Assembly (NCBI RefSeq): GCF_002738225.1
Contig: NZ_PEBQ01000083.1
Location: forward strand, 1 to 62,454
Source of the DNA: Acetobacter pomorum
GTDB taxonomy: Bacteria > Pseudomonadota > Alphaproteobacteria > Acetobacterales > Acetobacteraceae
Length of the DNA: 62,454 bases
Direction of reading: 5' to 3'
Under the pieces are notes generated by a model. It worked only from the letters and a program-made list of their open reading frames with translations, did no database searches and was not told the DNA's origin. This document shows, piece after piece, positions 61,339-62,454 of the stretch (position 1 is the first letter of the stretch; the number at the start of each line of letters is the position of its first letter). The translations under genes and the position numbers were made by a program.

Positions 61339-61608
61339 ATGTTTCGTGTTTCTATACGCTATTGTACGCAGTGTAATTGGCTTTTGCGCGCAGCATGGAT
61401 GGCGCAGGAACTTCTTTCCACTTTTGGTACGCAATTAGCGGAGGTCGCCCTCTGTCCTGATACAGGAGGGCGGTTTGAAATCTGTGTCGGTGATGAAGTG
61501 ATATGGGAACGTAAGCGTGATGGTGGCTTCCCCAGCCCCAAAGAACTCAAACAGAGAGTAAGAAATATTATCGATCCAGAAAAAAATCTGGGTCATATAG
61601 ACCGATAA
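61339..61608 (+). CDS. SelT/SelW/SelH (Rdx) family protein
   Basis: 89 residues from ATG 61339 (MFRVSIRYCTQCNW), with GGAAG upstream; earlier starts at 61324 (ATG) or 61318 (TTG) are possible. The thioredoxin-like fold with CxxC (YCTQC) near the N-terminus and GGRFEICVGDEVIWERKRDGGFPSPKELKQRVR is diagnostic of the family; the second redox position is Cys, not selenocysteine. Members are thought to be thiol-based redox proteins of unknown partner. It stands alone before a hairpin. Confidence 0.9.
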   Translation: MFRVSIRYCTQCNWLLRAAWMAQELLSTFGTQLAEVALCPDTGGRFEICVGDEVIWERKRDGGFPSPKELKQRVRNIIDPEKNLGHIDR

Positions 61609-61631
61609 ATATACTGGGCAAAATCAGAAAA

Positions 61632-61657
61632 GGAGAGATTATTTTTTTCATCTCTCC
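61632..61657. terminator. Terminator between the SelW-like and ABM genes
   Basis: GGAGAGAT/ATCTCTCC stem with a T-rich loop between convergent genes; 8 bp perfect. Confidence 0.7.
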
Positions 61658-61675
61658 CTTAAATTATTCCCGCAC

Positions 61676-61999
61676 TTAGGATTCAATATCCTGTAGTACA
61701 GTAAACCCTTCAAACACTGGCGGCCCAAGAAGCAAGGATTTACCTTGCCCTGCACCGGCATGCGCCTGTCTAAACTGCTCGGATTGAGTCCATCCCACAA
61801 AAGCCTCGTGAGATTCCCAGATAGTATGGGAAGCATATAAAACATAATCTTCCTTCGCGGGGCCTTTCAAAAATTGAAAGCTGATAAATCCGGGTACAGT
61901 TTTGAGAAAAACTTCCCGGCCCAGCCAACGCTGACAAAAAGCTTCTTCATTTTCCGGACTAACGCGAAAGCGATTCATTGCAATATATTTTGCCATCAT
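61676..61999 (-). CDS. Antibiotic biosynthesis monooxygenase-domain protein (HmoA/IsdG-like)
   Basis: 107 residues, one ABM ferredoxin-like domain. KYIAMNRFRVSPENEEAFCQRWLGREVFLKTVPGFISFQFLKG, YASHTIWESHEAFVGWTQSEQFRQAHAG and FEGFTVLQDI fit the haem-degrading/HmoA-like branch; catalysis is not certain since many ABM proteins are cofactor-free or of unknown function. Two ATG codons (61999 and 61996) are in tandem; GGATACGGG precedes them. Confidence 0.85.
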   Translation of the reverse strand: MMAKYIAMNRFRVSPENEEAFCQRWLGREVFLKTVPGFISFQFLKGPAKEDYVLYASHTIWESHEAFVGWTQSEQFRQAHAGAGQGKSLLLGPPVFEGFTVLQDIES

Positions 62000-62372
62000 T
62001 CCCGTATCCTATTTTTACTCACCTCATCGTATCAGAGTGTATAAAGTTTCTAAAGTATGGAGAAATTTGAAAGATACGATGTAATAACATTTTATATCGT
62101 ATTTTTTAATTTGACTCATAATTGTTCGTATAATTAAACATATAACATGGAAATTTCGTTCTTCTATCGCCTTGGCTTACCCGCTGCCATGATTCTGGCA
62201 GAAGCGGGCCTACTGATCACTATTTGGCAACGAGGAAGTGCATTTTTTGTTTTTGGTAAGAAACGAAAATTTATCTTAACTTTGAAAAGTAATTATTTTT
62301 TTAGGAATAACATTTTTCTAGAGTTGCTTTTCCGTAAGTTTCACAAAAAAGCAACGGAGGGAAACTGGCGTA
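62000..62372. other. AT-rich intergenic region before the right-edge gene
   Basis: Very AT-rich. A 78-residue open frame starts at 62147 but has no ribosome binding site and overlaps the next gene; I do not consider it a real gene. A 9-bp inverted repeat (GTTGCTTTT at 62323-62331 and AAAAGCAAC at 62347-62355) lies just before the GGAGGG of the last gene and could affect its translation. Confidence 0.4.
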
Positions 62373-62454
62373 ATGCAAGATAACTCTCAACATGAAGGGG
62401 GAGGGGACCGATATGTATTGCGGGCTGGAGGAGCGGTTGGAGCTGGCGCGCTTG
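62373..62454 (+). CDS. Partial gene at right edge, possibly a SAM-dependent methyltransferase
   Basis: Only 27 codons are inside the window (MQDNSQHEGGGDRYVLRAGG...). The ATG has GGAGGG about 11 bases upstream. The DRYVLRAGGAVGAGAL start resembles N-termini of class I methyltransferases (Y-V-L-R-G-G...), but this is too short to be sure. Confidence 0.5.
   Translation, partial: MQDNSQHEGGGDRYVLRAGGAVGAGAL

Noticed and set aside
62147..62383. 78-residue open frame before the right-edge gene
   Set aside because: No Shine-Dalgarno, poor composition, and it overlaps the start of a gene with a good GGAGGG.
1..62454. tRNA, rRNA, CRISPR, prophage or insertion-sequence signals
   Set aside because: Looked for across the window; no cloverleaf-like sequence, regular repeat-spacer array, transposase or phage gene was recognised.

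Overview
The window looks like chromosomal DNA of an acetic acid bacterium (Acetobacteraceae, most likely Acetobacter). The basis is the combination of a full-length squalene-hopene cyclase, a cyanide-insensitive-type bd quinol oxidase with its small DUF2474 partner, a giant cyclic beta-1,2-glucan synthase, a KatE-type catalase, several TonB-dependent receptors, and moderate GC with alphaproteobacterial protein sequences. The genus is inferred from recollection of families; no search was run. About 43 genes are supported, plus one partial gene at the right edge. I saw no tRNA, rRNA, CRISPR array or insertion sequence.

Layout. 1-677: gene-poor, AT-rich left flank. 678-8166: ABC-F ATPase, cydA-cydB-DUF2474 respiratory operon, nitrate reductase-associated protein and a YdeP-type molybdopterin oxidoreductase, closed by a strong bidirectional terminator. 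8215-14014: a compact uptake/catabolism locus made of an NCS1 nucleobase/hydantoin permease, a TonB-dependent receptor, an Asp/Glu/hydantoin-racemase-like protein lacking one catalytic cysteine, and a divergent GntR regulator; a 21-bp near-identical operator lies in both promoter regions. 14150-15574: DUF2252 kinase-like protein. 15670-22200: visibly AT-rich efflux island, TetR-SMR-MFP-RND-OMF, probably acquired. 22228-25010: Hsp70-like (YegD type), YedK/HMCES and DUF72 genes. 25067-29611: YddA-like ABC transporter, siderophore-type TonB receptor, DUF2946 protein.

29912-42213: WYL-like small protein, thiD behind a TPP riboswitch, an exported amidohydrolase, the 2851-residue glucan synthase, and arfB. 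42384-47503: catalase, then an HxlR regulator divergent from an Old Yellow Enzyme/aldehyde dehydrogenase operon with a 40-bp dyad in the promoter, suggesting an electrophile-stress regulon. 47628-51820: secreted lipase, TetR regulator, squalene-hopene cyclase. 51902-54673: an uncharacterised glycine-rich membrane protein and a YeiH-family transporter, divergent from a LysR regulator. 54697-60991: complete four-gene exporter (HlyD, RbbA-like double-ATPase/permease, ABC-2 permease, NodT outer-membrane factor). 61339-62454: SelW-like thioredoxin-fold protein, an ABM-domain protein, and the start of a gene running off the edge.

The best candidate for something undescribed is the GntR/NCS1/TonB/racemase-like locus: the regulator, the shared operator and the outer- and inner-membrane transporters look like one dedicated uptake regulon for a hydantoin-, ureide- or nucleobase-like compound, with an enzyme whose active site differs from known racemases.
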